Shown: positions 20,586 to 33,104, counted from the first letter of the stretch. The stretch is 51,651 bases of DNA from Candolleomyces eurysporus (GCA_027579435.1 JANBPK010000970.1:1-51651), one strand, 5' to 3'. The notes: generated from the sequence alone by a model not told the origin. Numbers and translations: made by a program.

Positions 20586-23099
20586 TCAAACAGTATGTTG
20601 AACCAATTGAAACGCCTGGAGAATCCGGTCGCTGCTACTTAGAGCCATGTAGTCCCTGCCATAGTAGACCCTACTCTTCAGAACCTTTTTGAAAGCTTGG
20701 GCGGACAGTTCCAAAGGCTTCCCCAAAAACGCATGTACGGTGATCACATAGATTGTATCCCCCAGGTCCGACGCTGTGAGATGAGTGACCGGCGGAAGCT
20801 GAATGTGACCCTGCGGCCAGAATGACTCTGGTAAATGACCAGCTTCAAGGGAGGTTTCTGCTTTGCCTTCACTTTCTCCCAAGTGTGTTGAGCATGAGCC
20901 ACTACCCACTCTAGCACCTGTTGAAAACGATTCAGCGGCCTTGACATTTCTGGGACACAAGAGCCGGCGACGTACATTAAGAATGTCTATGCCAGAAATG
21001 TTGCACTGAAAGCTGAGATTATTATGAGAAGACTAAAGCTCAGGATCGAGTGCACGTACGGGATTAAGGTGATAGACCCAATCTTCCCGTATGTTCGAGC
21101 GAGATCGGTGGGCTAGAGCTTTGGAACACTAGATATGCGTTTTCAGTGATATCAGACAGCGGAAGAGTGAGATTTGGAAACATTACTTTGGCACAAACGG
21201 CAGTTGAAGCACGCTGCAGGTCATTTTGGACTGCTTTGTACGTGTGTTCAGTCAATTGAACTGCGCACAACAAGCGATCACTCCCCCTGAGATGGAAATC
21301 TACGCCTGTTTCCAGCCAGAGTGTACTACAGCGGCCTGGGCATTCCGCCGCCAGCGCCAATTGTTTGGCACACTCGGTAAGAAGGTACGCAGTATCATCC
21401 GAGTTTAGGGGGTGCTGCAAGAAGAGGGAGAAGAAGAACATATCGCAGAGGAAGGCGCAATAGGGCAGCCTATTGGCATGAAGAGATTGGGGAGCCTTGA
21501 GCTGGTCGATCTCGTTGGTGGACCGGGCATATGATTGGGCGAATGCTTCTCGCCAATGGTCTTTCAGATACCACATGACATAGTCGTAGGCCGGCCCGTC
21601 AACCTTCAAAGTTTCGAAGAGGGAGGAAACGAGATGGTACGACAGATGGAGATGGAATGAGGGTGGAACAAAAAATGATCCCGAGCGGCTTTCAGTAGTG
21701 AGGAAGCCGCGGAGGGACCGATGACAGAGCGTCACGCTGCCCTCCCCGTCAGTTCTCGGGACATGGATAATCGCTTGCAGGTTCAGCAGGACCCGAACGA
21801 CTTCGAAAACCTCGATCCCAAGAAGATCTGATATTCCAACAATCGGGAGTGGACGGTGAAGGAGCGCGATGGTAGAGATAATGTTGCGGAAATGGGAGAG
21901 ATGTTGGGAACGGGAAAGTGTTTGGGCGTACAAACTGTCGAGGCCATGCATCTTAAGCGTACGAGGGAGTCGTTCCATTGGCGTCGAAGGGTCGTCTTCT
22001 GCGGCTGGATGCATGATGAATTTGAAGATCAATGATGCTAGAACAAAGGATTCGCCTATATGCTGCATTAAGCGATCCATATCCGATTTTGTTGGCCATT
22101 GTCCGTGCGCTTGAACATATGCTCGTATAACCCGGTCCCGCTTTGCGACGGCATGGAATGAGGCCTCTAGGAGCTTTTTGATATCATCCCGTGTCCCGTA
22201 GCTGTCAAGGTCGCTCAACCGGACCCCATCAATTTCGAGACGAGCGCGGATGTGTTGTTCTACTCGACTCGAGATGAAGACTCGGAGCGGGATAGTCGGG
22301 TGCCGCTCGAAGAAGTCGAACATATGATCGATGAGCTCCTCCACCCCTCGCTTGTCCTCACATTCATCGAGTCCGTCGATGACAATGATGTAAGGTCCTT
22401 TGGCACGGGTCTCTTTGAGAATATCTCCTTTCATGATGGCCTTGAACGGTTCGTAGACCAAACGATCCATCTGTCTAGTCAAGGAGACGCAGTTATTCAG
22501 CAGACCTGGGTCCGCCTTCGAAGCCGCTTCGAGGAGCGGCACGGTTGCAGGCAGCGCAGATGCCATTTGGCTCGACAACGTCACAGCAAATCTGTTCAGC
22601 GTGCACCTGTCACCCGTGTTACGAAAGAAAAAGTAGCTTGCAAGCAAGCGGCCAGACCCTTCGAATACGTTGGCTATCTTCAGGGAAATAGCTGATTTAC
22701 CAGAACCAGCGAAACCGTGAAGCCAGTAGATGTGAGGGACAGTGGCAGAAGTGGTCTCCGTTACCCCTTCCTCGGTCCCAGGAGCCGAGTCCGCAGCGTT
22801 AGCCCAGGCAGTTATATCCTGAACTGCCTCTTCTCTGGTTCCAGGAAAGCACTCCGAATCGGGGGGGTGAAGTCTTTCGATTTCGGGTGTGAGAGGCGTC
22901 GAGGATCGGGTTCAGTCGAAGAATGAGGTCTGAAGGCACAATCTTAGTGTAAAGGACAGATATAAATCAATTATATTTTCTTACCCTCCCTACCATTCGA
23001 AAAGTACTGATTTCCAGCTACAACGTAGATCCTTTGCTGCTGAATCCGAAAATCGTGTGCCTCGGGATAGATTGCAATGTTGGGAGGAGTTCCTGCCAT
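20586..23099 (-). CDS. NACHT-type STAND NTPase (fungal NLR-like), copy 2
   Basis: This is a tandem paralog of the upstream copy in the same orientation. Exon 1 (22985-23099, 115 bp, same length as copy 1) encodes MAGTPPNIAIYPEAHDFRIQ. The intron at 22930-22984 has the same phase, and the main exon runs to a donor at 21187. Walker A (WLHGFAGSGKSAI), Walker B (YIIVIDGLDECED) and SSRVEQHIRARLEID are intact. A run of seven G at 22861-22867 shifts the frame relative to copy 1 (where the protein reads TSPPDSECFPGTR); this is either an assembly error or a disabling mutation. Downstream exons include ALAHRSRSNIREDWVYHLNP and a last frame ending at 20586 (LGDTIYVITVHAFLGKPLEL). Boundaries among the 3' exons are not resolved. 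Confidence 0.7.
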
Positions 23100-23589
23100 T
23101 CAGCAAACGTTATGCATAGGAATGGGAAGAATGAAAAGGTGAGGATGCGGATGAGAAGGAAGGCAAGAAAGCGACCTCGCCCGCTCAGGCTGTGAATAAA
23201 CGAAGCCACGTCAATATGTCATATCAATGCACCGCCCTTCAGTGCGCTAACCAGTGCCACAGGTTTATCATGTGGGGACTCAAGAGAGCGCAGGCAAAAG
23301 GGTTAGAGGTCACTGGGAGAGGTCTGTTGACTTTATGTCGGTGGGCATACTAATGCGCATATCTGGAGGTCATCCGATGCTGATGGAGGCCGTGCACGGC
23401 AATGAAACCCAGGAGGAGGAATAGGAATGAAGACCGACCACCTCCATAACCCCGACAGAGGCGCGAGAAGCGATGACTCAGCACCCGCCACCTCATCTTA
23501 CTCTTGCACTAAGTTCTCCCTTCACAGGCACGTTAACAGGAAGAGTACTCAATTCTCGCACACATGGAACACACCGGTGTTGAAGTACA
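23100..23589. other. intergenic, no gene recognised
   Basis: This is the 5' flank of the second NACHT gene. Parts resemble the flank of copy 1 (caatgcaccacccttcag at about 18165; caatgcaccgcccttcag at about 23225), so the duplication included promoter sequence. Confidence 0.5.
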
Positions 23590-24720
23590 GAAATCCCCAG
23601 CCCTCGTATCGATCAGCCCCAGAGGGAGCTAATTCGAGGGAATGCTCTCTCTCCTATCTCTCACCTCNATTNAAAAAAAAAANTTCCCATCGGAAAACCA
23701 GTATAATATTCTCTTGCTCGTCAGGCAGAAGGATACGGAGGCTGAAAATAAGAAACAGACTTCACAATATCTCAGACCCTGTCACGTTTCGCATTTCTAG
23801 TGGTCCGTCATACTTGGGTGTCCTGAATTCTGGGTGGACATGTACCTCTTTTTCGAAGTCATGAACGAGTTGGCAGATGCCCAAGTTCATGGCAAAGCAC
23901 ACCAAGGACCAGAAGCTATTGGTTTCATACAGGCACGACAGGCTGCTGGCCTCCAACAGACCCTGGCCGACCCATGACCATGACGCTCCGTTCCTACAGT
24001 GGACTATGGTCTGCTTCGCACTCTGCACGAAGAGTCGAGCAAGATCAAGTCGCTCACTTCGGAAAGGACAAGGCTGGCCTGTGGGGAAGACGAACGATTT
24101 GAATGCGGGTTTCTATGAAAGTATGGGGGTCCTCTCGGGACTGAAGACTTTGCGCATCTCAGGTATCCAAGGGTCTTGTTCGAGTTATGGATCCATGGTC
24201 CTTCCGTCCGACCCAATATCTCAATTTCGATACATCAAATCGCTTGTTCTATCTGGATGTGCGGACATACTGCTACGCTCATGCTCAACTTCGAATTCGA
24301 CCTTCCTGTTCCCCCACCCCCACCCGTACCAACATAAAAGTGAGGTGAAAGTGACGGAGGTTCTAACCCTCCGCCGAGTGGGTACTATGTGGATGAAAGC
24401 ATCTCTTGCAAGCCTTTTTTGGACTGCGCTTGCGATCGCATCATACCTCAATTCATGTGTGTGTGTCATGGGGATAGATTCCAATAGGTCAAGACGACCC
24501 TCGGACAAGGAAGTTTCTCCGCTCTTCAATCCCTTATCTTCTTGCTTGTACGCAAAGAAACTGAGGACCGTCGAATCTCCCCTGACTGGTTTGCGAGAAG
24601 CGTTGTGGAGTATTCCAAGTCGCCGACCCGAAATGCACCACTAGCGCTGTTTCGGGGCTTAGACATTGCCGCGAAGAAGCCAAGCAGGACACCTAGGGTG
24701 CTTTGAAGGGGATCGCGGCT
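23590..24720 (+). pseudogene. decayed F-box gene, relative of 12323-14014
   Basis: Alignable stretches follow the order of the intact F-box gene. They include a remnant of NALSPISRLP at about 23650, then gctcgtcaggcag, cctgtcacgtttcgcatttc, and a segment matching LGNPEFWVD (cctgaattctgggtgga). A C-terminal match follows (ttagacattgcc.cgaa, then gaaggggatcgcggc). Many stops, indels and a large internal deletion remove the frame, and ambiguous bases at 23668-23692 add to the damage. It lies just downstream of the second NACHT gene's start, in the opposite orientation. Confidence 0.75.
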
Positions 24721-25294
24721 GATGTCTTTTGGCGGAAGCCTGAAGGGTCAATTCCAGGGTGATTGCGCTGCGTCGAGTCCCTGCTCCCGTCGGCGTAATA
24801 TTTTCAATTGGTGTGCCTTGTCCATTCTACAAATCAAAATGTTGTATTCCTACAAGGGTTGCTCCAGTGGAGTTAAGGTTACAGAGTACAGCTGGCCTAT
24901 CGGATCGCGGAAAGAGCTGCTGTATTGTCTTGGTACGCTTNGGGGGGACAGGTTCAAAACCCGCGAGACGTTTAATTACACCATACAGTACTTGTTATAC
25001 TACTATATAAGCCATCGTTTGTCCAGGGGTTGTCATCTCTTCATTCTTCACGTGGCATGTACTCGTATTCAAGAAAGGATCCGGACGCCGTGGCGCGGAG
25101 GGAGTAAAGCATTCAAATTTTTCAGCTGCGTTGCAGATTGACTATATAAGGAGCGTCTATGCGGTTTGCCCCCAACTCCGGGTCGGCATGGCCCACCCCC
25201 CTCTCCGAAATTTGGTTGTACATACACGGCGCAGCACATCTTACGGGTCGAGAGGCCGAGAGACCAAGACGCATTTTCGGAAACGTGCTATCCG

Positions 25295-25540
25295 TTGCCG
25301 ATACTCGTGCTGATCATGGTATGTACATAATTGTTTTGAGCATGCCACGCACAGTAAACGAGTACGATAACGATCGAAAGCGGAACCAAATGGCCGAGAG
25401 AATCCGGTCGCTAACAATAGAGCCATATACATAGCTGGTCTCTACCACAGTAATCCACCGATTCTTCTCTTCAGTTTATTTTCGAAATGCTTGGGCGGGA
25501 TCCAAGTACTCCCAAGAAAGTGCATGAGGGCTTTGATAAC
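25295..25540 (-). pseudogene. fragment of NACHT gene 3' end
   Basis: This stretch aligns with 20528-20745, the 3' end of the second NACHT gene. Shared blocks include gagaatccggtcgct, tagagccat, ctcttcag and gcttgggcgg. No open frame remains. It lies about 0.6 kb beyond the F-box pseudogene, repeating the order seen for the intact F-box gene and the first NACHT gene. The 24721-25294 stretch between the two fragments holds nothing recognisable. Confidence 0.6.
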
Positions 25541-26576
25541 GATAACAGATNAAAAATATCACGAACACAAGGGCGGCGACGAAGAAGACCCCAGAAGAAG
25601 CAACAGAAGCAGAAGAAGAACCCGTCTAGTCGGGATTCAGGGAAGGAAAAGAAGAGAGAGCTCGAGAATTCGAAGCGCTTGGTCGCTGAGAGAATCCACC
25701 ACAGTCCGCCCGGTCGGTCGGTATCCGCAGCGCGGGGTCGATGATAAGTAAGCGACATAGACAGACATTCGAGGGCTGCAAGCGTTCGGGATCACAGAAA
25801 GAAGTCGAAGTACAACTTACACGTCGATCTGTTCGGGTTAGAACTTGTCTTCGCTCGCTAGCAGCAGTTGTTACTCGAGGTTGTCGTCGCCTATGTAGCG
25901 TGGTTGCTTGAAGTCGGCGACGTCGCTTGTGTTTTTTTTTNCTTTGGAATCAGAAAGTTTTTCTGATTTATGTAGTAAGTACCGCAGGGTAACATTGACA
26001 CCACGTTCGTAGTCGCCAGACCGCCGGGTAAATCAAACAAGTACTATCTAATTCTCTGATACATGTACGAGATTGATAATAATCACTTCAAAGCTCGTGA
26101 ACATTNGAACAAAGGTGAATAACNAGCGAAGCAGCAGTTCTTGATCAAGGCATGTTGTCCGAGTCGCCCTCGGTTGTGGTGACAACCNATTCGACTATCA
26201 CTCCTTACATAGAGTACATAATCGTAGGAGTGTCATCGTCCCTGGTGACTACAAAGTCCGGCTTTGAGGCTTCAATCTGCCTCCACGTTCAGCCTAGTTC
26301 TTCATTCAAAGCCTCCGCCATACAACTGGGCCGGCTAGAGAGTGACACAGATTTCATGACATGATCTTCTGGCTCCTTGTGGTCGTCAACCCGGCTANGC
26401 GAACTGGGTGTGGACAAGGGTTACCGTGGGTGTGGAAGANAAGGGAAGACAGCCTGTCAGCAGAACGATGTTTTTTTTAAAGGGTCATAATGATGTTTAT
26501 GTTATAATTAGTGGGTTGCATGGGTGTCCGACACGTACCTGAGAAAAAGAATTGGCGAGTGTGTGTGTGACGCCTA
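25541..26576. other. low-quality intergenic sequence
   Basis: Several ambiguous bases and a lysine/arginine-rich plus-strand frame (about 25550-25740) without recognisable domain. No gene call is supported. Confidence 0.4.
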
Positions 26577-27594
26577 TCACGAACACATGTTTTTTTCATC
26601 CTTTGAACCGTTGACAGGTGCGGCACCGGCAGNGAGCCTGAACAGAGGTCCCTGACCNACAATCACCACTCTGTCGTCGACGGGCATACAATCCGCAAGG
26701 GAGTGAGGCTTCGATGTAGATCCTGCTTGGACAATCCGTAGAAAGCCTTTACTTAGCCAATGGTTGGTCAGTAGATATGAAGAGGACGTAAAGATAACGC
26801 CCGCGGTGGCGACAAACAAGTGCAGTCAGCTGACCTGTAGCGTGTTGTGGAGAATATAGACTTTCACCATCATAAGAGGTCAATGGGTCCACTAGAAGAG
26901 AGATATGAAGTTCTCTCTAGAAGGTAGAGATATGAAGTCACCNGNGNANNGNNNNCATGNAGATGTGGCGTTGAATAGACATACGTACGTATACACTGCC
27001 AATACAGTGATGAAAGATAATGCGCAGGCGTTCAAGCCATGAAACAGGGGACGAGCGACGACGACTCGTCACACACGCAGAATCTGATGACAGCGATGAG
27101 GATGAGACGTCGTTGAACTGGATCTCGGATCTGTCGACGATACAACCTATGCCAGGGAGAGGGGGAGGGAGATGGGCGTTGCACCCCGAAGGGACGGGGA
27201 TTCAAGAGTGCATACATCTTCCATTGTTGTCGAGCTTCTTGATCTCGAAGTANGGGAGAACGAAAATGGCGANTGTGGGTCCGAGGGCTGGAGATTTCAT
27301 AGCGAGGCCACACANNNNNNNNNNNNNNNTCGACACANTGGCCATNCATGGCCGGGAGAAGGGTGTAATACCCGTCGTAGAAGGTCTGACGGTGCCCACC
27401 AAGAGGGTGAATTCGGATAGCCTAACCAGGGGGTCGTGGACCGAGCTGATAGTGCGGGGATGTCGCCATGAGCCATGCCAGTTTAGATATTGCGTTGCCT
27501 GAAATTTGGGGGACGGGATCAGAATTGTATTACCTAGTAACGCCCAGGATCTACACGCTTCCATTAATAACATGGACTGAGGTACATACCCCAA
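26577..27594 (-). CDS. possible fragmented gene, function unknown
   Basis: Three stretches on the minus strand look protein-like. One at 27594-27390 includes PLVRLSEFTLLVGTVRPSTT. One near 27120-27020 is Ser-rich and ends SPVSWLERLRIIFHH. One at 26819-26590 includes a hydrophobic start (ATAGVIFTSSSYLLTNHWLS). They could be exons of one gene, possibly membrane-associated. A run of 15 ambiguous bases at 27315-27329 and others at 26942-26960 prevent a model, and no family was recognised. Confidence 0.25.
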
Positions 27595-28030
27595 TAATCA
27601 ATTCCCTTGAATTGCTGTGGCAGCAGGGGTGGATGTGACGGCAGTTGTCCAGGTGAACAGACACGAGGATGTGGATACCCAGGCTGACACGGGTGGGTGG
27701 GATTCAAAGCAACCCCTGGAAGACGAGCACTGCTCGAGAAGGTGATTGGACTGAATTGTGGCCCCGCAGAAGCTGGTGGTCGTCAGGAGTGGTACGTCGC
27801 TGGACGGGGGTGAGACGGAGGCAATGGGCTGGCTTGGCGTGGATGGGATGGGACTGCCCCATCTCGGCCTAAAAGTCCCATGCTCCCAAATACGTAAGGC
27901 GGATTAAACCTTGGTCAATAGTCGCAATTATTATACCGCGTGCCTTTGGAAGCCTCTCTCTTAGCTTTCCCATCACCTCTCCCCTCCAATCTTCGAGTCG
28001 CTCCCTGTACCACTAGCTTTCCCGACATAC
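27595..28030. other. intergenic, 5' flank of transcription factor gene
   Basis: The stretch contains pyrimidine-rich sequence just upstream of the Zn2Cys6 start (27950-28020). No gene is supported. Confidence 0.5.
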
Positions 28031-31000
28031 ATGCCCCAGGTGTCATCCAGCAGGAAGGATGTCGGGGCCCAGAAAGCCCAAGATAAAGAGTCCAAGCGAG
28101 CCAGAGGTCCGTTGTGCGCCCCATCTCACCCAGCCAGTGTCTCATCTATCCATAGGTGCTCTCTCTTGCGCAGAGTGCAGACGGTATGTCTGATGTCGCC
28201 CCGTGATGANAGTCGACCAAATCGAGTGATATTCATTGCTTAGACTCAAGCTGAAATGCGACAAGACCGTTCCCTGCTCAAGGTGCTTCACTTCNGCCTT
28301 CNAGGCGCCGTACATCACTCAATAACTGCCCTGGTTCTAGNTGCAAGCGAAGGGGATGCTCTGCNATCTGCCCTAATGGCAGTCTGATCACAGGCCAGGG
28401 AACCCGGTGCGTTNACAGCTCTCCCACTGGCTTGTTTCCACTCATGAAAGCCGCAGCTTCGTCCTGGCCGACACGGAAAAGCTACATACGAAGATCTCCG
28501 TCATGAGCGATCGTATACGNCAGCTAGAAGACGCCCTGGCCGTCGTGCAATCGACAGTNACCTCCGAACCACACCCATTGCTTTCTCGAGACTTGATGAG
28601 GATCAAATCCAGCCTGGAACTACATTCTGCTGTCGAAGACCAAGAGAAGGAAGCACTCAAGAGAGAAGAAGATGGCGAGGAGACGCACTACATCGATGCN
28701 TTCGGAACGTTGGCTATCAGAGACGATGGTGCTGCCACTTTCTATGGCCGCTCAGCTGGCTCAGAGGTGCGTTCCTACCTCACGTCGGGCTAAGAACCGG
28801 CTGACCCCGTTTTTCGAAACCTTCCCAGTCCCTTCTAATTGTGAGTATNTCTGCACCAGACTTTCCGTGTCACCCTAACCGATCACCGAATGTAGGGCGA
28901 GCTACCCCCTTCCTCCCCCGACGGAAACTCCCCACGGTCAATGCCAATTAGTGCCCAAACGAGTGTATCGTCACAACAGTTATACACTTCTCCGGAAGTT
29001 GCCAACCTCGCATCGAATTTTCCACTGGCATCCTCTATATACCGGCCCGGGATCGATATCGAGCACATTGTGAACAGCTACCTTCCTTCTTGGCAACAAG
29101 CTACTCGCCTATCCCAGCTCTACCTTGAGCAAGCTCCCTGGTTCTTTGGCGCAGTCACTCGNAGGCAACTGGAAGAAGAATTGTTACCGGCATGGTACAG
29201 AGAAGCACCTCGGCCAGCCAACCCTTCGACCCCCGGCGGGCTCCCTGCCAGTGCTGCGTCACCATCACCGAGCGTCAGCAGTAATGGACACTCCGATGGG
29301 CCGTCATCNCCAATATCGAAAGGAAATGCGCATGATCTGGCCTTGCTCTTTGTGATTTTCTGCTTCGGCTCGTTAACAGACATGGCCATGCCCCCTGCAC
29401 CCGACAACACCGAGGCTGAGCACTACTATCAGCTTACCAAGGCGTGTTTGACCATTGAACCTGTCTTGGAGAGGCCGCCCAGCGTCTCAACTATACAAAC
29501 ACTCTCTCTTATGGCAATATACGAGGGCCTGTCGGCAAAAGAAAATAGCATCGAGTGTACATGGGCCCTCTTCGGCATGGCAACTAAACTCGCGCAAAGC
29601 GTAAGCTTGTTTGCTTCTTCTCTTATCTTGGCACANTTTTTTCTGACGTCTATCTCCGCTCAGATTGGTCTTCGTATGTCCTTCCACTTGTGTCTGTTAA
29701 TCTTCCGAGATACGCCATGCTCATCATCGACATAGATCGCGATTGCGCCCGATGGAAGCTTTCACCAGGCGAGGTGCAGAAGCGTCGAGCACTCTTTTGG
29801 GAACTGTTCATCACGGATTGCTGGCAGGTGAGTCATTCGAGATAAATNAGATTCTTATCATTCAAACTAACTGTTGCTCTTCAGAGTCTTGCAACTGGTC
29901 GTCTAGCGACGTTCTCCTTGCCGTTCGTTGACTGTGAATTGCCCTTTGACCCAGATCAAACTATCTCGAACGATGGCACCACGCAGCCAAGTTGTGAGTT
30001 TNTCAAACACTCTTTCGCTTGAACGGATTTTCATATTCGAAACTCCGTAGTCCCGTATTGGAAAGCCCGATTTGGCGCAGAGTGCGTTTCGGCTGTCGTT
30101 CAAGGGACATTAACGTCAAGAGCACCCAAATATTCAATTATCTTGGAGCTTGATCGTAAGGTTCGAGATATGGAATTGCCACTATATGCCCAAGGAGCAC
30201 CGCCGGAGGGTTTGGGGCTAGCTCAAACCATGTCTCACTTCATGCCAACTAACTACCGCGAACTAAGTGAGTTGTGATTTCAACTGCATGGTCATCTCCT
30301 TCTCTGNACACATTTGTTGACGTGATATCATTCCNCTCATTACAACAGCGCTTTTGTACATTCACCGTTGCTTCTTCGCCCACGCCCTTGCTAGTAACCC
30401 GGCAGACCCTATCAAGAGTCAATACGCNCCATCGTTNCTTGCAGGATACAGNAGCGCATGCACCATCATCAACTCGGTGAAGCACCANTTNTCNCTCTTC
30501 CCAGCGCAAATTGCTCGCTTCTGGGTCCTATGGACCCACGCGTTCTCCGCTTCGGTGAGTGNNCTTTCCTTGGGTTCTGAAGTAACAGTCGCTGATAATG
30601 AGGTAAATTTGATCCTTGGGATGTCTAGGTTATGGTTTCATCTGTAATTACGCACAGTCCCAAGTGCAAGGTCGCGCCGGCAGCCTTGCTGGAATTGAAA
30701 ACGGCATGCGATTTGTTCGAAGCCGCTGCTTCTCATGGCGGCAGAGCTGTAAAATTTTTGGTAAGTCACCCCACCTTGGTTATCCTTTTTGACGGCAGCG
30801 CTGCATCCCATGCGCTCTCGTATCCCTATTGGGTTGAGCTAATACATGATACGATACTAACAAAATTTCGATAGCCAATTCTTAAGCGCCTTCAAACGAA
30901 GGCTCAGCAAGTTTATCGCGACGTCCACTCTGGNCTCCCACCGAAAATCGCCAACGACATTTTCCGATCTTCTGCGGAAGACGAAAAGGACGAGCTGCTC

Positions 31001-32456
31001 ATCTTTAGCGGGAAGACTACGACTGTGACTACGAAAACGGCGGGTGGAAATCCTCGCTCAACGAGCTCGTCNCCGCAGAACATGCCTGCCTCTCGTGCAG
31101 CCTCTGGATCCCCTGGTCAAGTTTTCACCGACAACCCCTCCTTNGCTAATGTCCACCCGAGCTTGGTCAACGAGCTCAACATGTTCGATGGCCACATCCG
31201 TGCCCAGATCCAGAATGCCCACCGTGCTGGTGGAGACGTTTTCGGTGCCCCGATGGCTGTCGACCCCCAGATTCGTCAACCGCAGCAGCAGCAACAGCAA
31301 CAACCGCCACGGCAGGCGGTAATGAAGACTGGGGACGAACCCGCGTTGCTCCAGGAGCAGCAGCAGGCCCAGCAGCAGTTCCTCCAGCAGATCGAGTACC
31401 AGCAGAGGGAGGAGATGGCTCGGCAACAGATGCTCCACCAGAGGCAGCAGGAGGAAGCGCAAAGGGCAGCCGCGCACCAGGAAGAGCTGCGCAGACAACA
31501 GCAGCAAAAGGCCGAGCAGCAAAGGCAGGAGCAGTATAACCAGCAGATGATCCAGCAGCGGCAGATGCAGCCGCACCCTGCGTCTCATCAAATGCCCTCG
31601 CCCCCTCAGCACCGCTCGTCGAGGGACTCTTACGACTCGTCGTCCCATCGGGCGTCATATTCGAGGCCTATGGATACGGATCCTAGCCCGTACTCTTCAG
31701 GACCTGTTCCGGGGCCTTCGCATACTCTCCATCGGATCCCTTCGAGGTCGATGAGTAACATCCAGCAGGCGTATCAGCAGCCTGGGCAGTCTGTGCCAAG
31801 TCCTTATCAGCAACAGCCACCTGCGGTGGGCAGGGGCTCGGCGCATAGCGGGCATCATCGTCACCACCATTCCCCGTCGACTTCGTCTGTCCATCCTGAG
31901 CAGCAGCAGCACATGCTGTACAGTATGTCGCCTGAACCTGCTCAGGCCGGTCCGTCGCATTATAGCCCGTCGCCGGTGTATGACCAGAGTGGAGCGGGGG
32001 CCTTCGGGGCATCAGCCGCCGCCGCCACCGCCACAGCAACAGCCGCAGCATTCGATGCAGTCGCAGCAGTACCCTCCTGCGAGGGATGAGCCGAACTATT
32101 ATTGGTCCGCGGCGCCTAGTGCTTCGGCCTATGGAAACGGGATGGCGTCGGGCCATGCTGCGTCTTCGTCTTCGTCGTCATCGTATGTGCAGCAGCAGGG
32201 TGGTGGTGCTAATGGACACGGCCAGCAGCAAGTGCCACAGCAGCAGCAGCATCCGGCGGCGTATCATTATACGCCTGAGGGAGCGTTGAGGGGTATTGCG
32301 GCTGAGGATCCAAGGCTTCAGGAGACTTGGCAGACTTATATGAGCAACGTGCGTTTTTTCTTGTTGGTTTTTGGTATTGGGTTGTGTGCTTACGAGGTGT
32401 TTTTTCCATCTTCTTCTTTGCAGGTTGGTACTCCGCGTCATTTTTTGGGTGATTGA
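28031..32456 (+). CDS. Zn2Cys6 fungal transcription factor with Gln-rich C-terminus
   Basis: Fifteen exons give about 1,168 residues: 28031-28106, 28156-28183, 28244-28282, 28341-28406, 28457-28766, 28829-28840, 28896-29600, 29664-29673, 29736-29827, 29885-29993, 30051-30266, 30349-30554, 30629-30760, 30875-32348 and 32424-32456. The Zn2Cys6 binuclear cluster is spread over exons 2-4 (CAECRRLKLKCDKTVPCS, then CKRRGCSAICPNGS), followed by a coiled-coil linker. The fungal_trans middle domain spans exons 7-12 (DLALLFVIFCFGSLTDMAMP, then CARWKLSPGEVQKRRALFWE). The tail is Gln-rich, with His/Ser/Pro repeats, and ends YMSNVGTPRHFLGD. One extra G in the G5 run at about 32000-32004 breaks the frame; removing it makes the whole model divisible by three. 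Targets are unknown. Confidence 0.87.
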
Positions 32457-33104
32457 ATTGGGTATTGCATCCAAGTTATGTATCTTGATATCTTTTGTAT
32501 GGTATCTATGTATCAGCCTTTTGTTTTGCCCGCTGCTTCCCGGAGTTGCTTCCTTCTTCCGCTTTCCTTCCTGCTATCTCTCCTTTTTTTCCTGATTTTG
32601 GGTTTTATCTCGGATTTCGGGCGTCGGAAATCTCTCTCTCTCTCATCTCGNAGTTCGTCGTATAGTTACTGCTATAGTCTCTCGACCTATTATTTGTTGT
32701 AATCTTATCTATTCCTTGCTTCTAGTTGTCGTGTTCCCTTCTTCCCTTTGCTCTTAAGTTGGTCTTACTTTCTGTCTAGTTACAACGTATTATAGTACTT
32801 ATCTCAATATATGCCTTGCGATCGCTTTTCCTGACATTTCTTCGTGAAAAGGCTTCAGAGCTCTTTCTGACTTTCTTCTCTTCTCTATGCACCTGCAAAC
32901 GACCGGTGACCCTCTCGGTCTCTTTTCGATCCCTGAAAAGTAGTCAGCAGATAGGGTGNTTTTTCGTTGAATTCGACAGTCACACTGGCATATATCTTGG
33001 AGAAGTGGCACTATAGCCTGCGGCTGGCGCATGATGCATGATGCATGCCAGTGATGACTCGAAGCAANCCCCCCTTGAACCAGCGCGTTCATCATCCACT
33101 CGAC
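32457..33104. other. intergenic upstream of F-box gene, duplicated
   Basis: Pyrimidine-rich sequence. The part at 32560-32700 is duplicated at 34800-34945 (shared tcggaaatctctc and ctctcatc, then agttcgtc.tatag). The duplicate shows that the second F-box locus copied its upstream flank as well. Confidence 0.6.

Noticed and set aside
28829..28895. Early termination of the transcription factor after GRSAGSE
   Set aside because: A micro-exon and two introns carry the frame into the fungal_trans domain, with phases preserved to the last exon.
31058..32156. Long minus-strand frames of 157-196 codons
   Set aside because: They mirror the CAG-rich coding repeat of the transcription factor, giving Leu- and Ala-rich artefacts.
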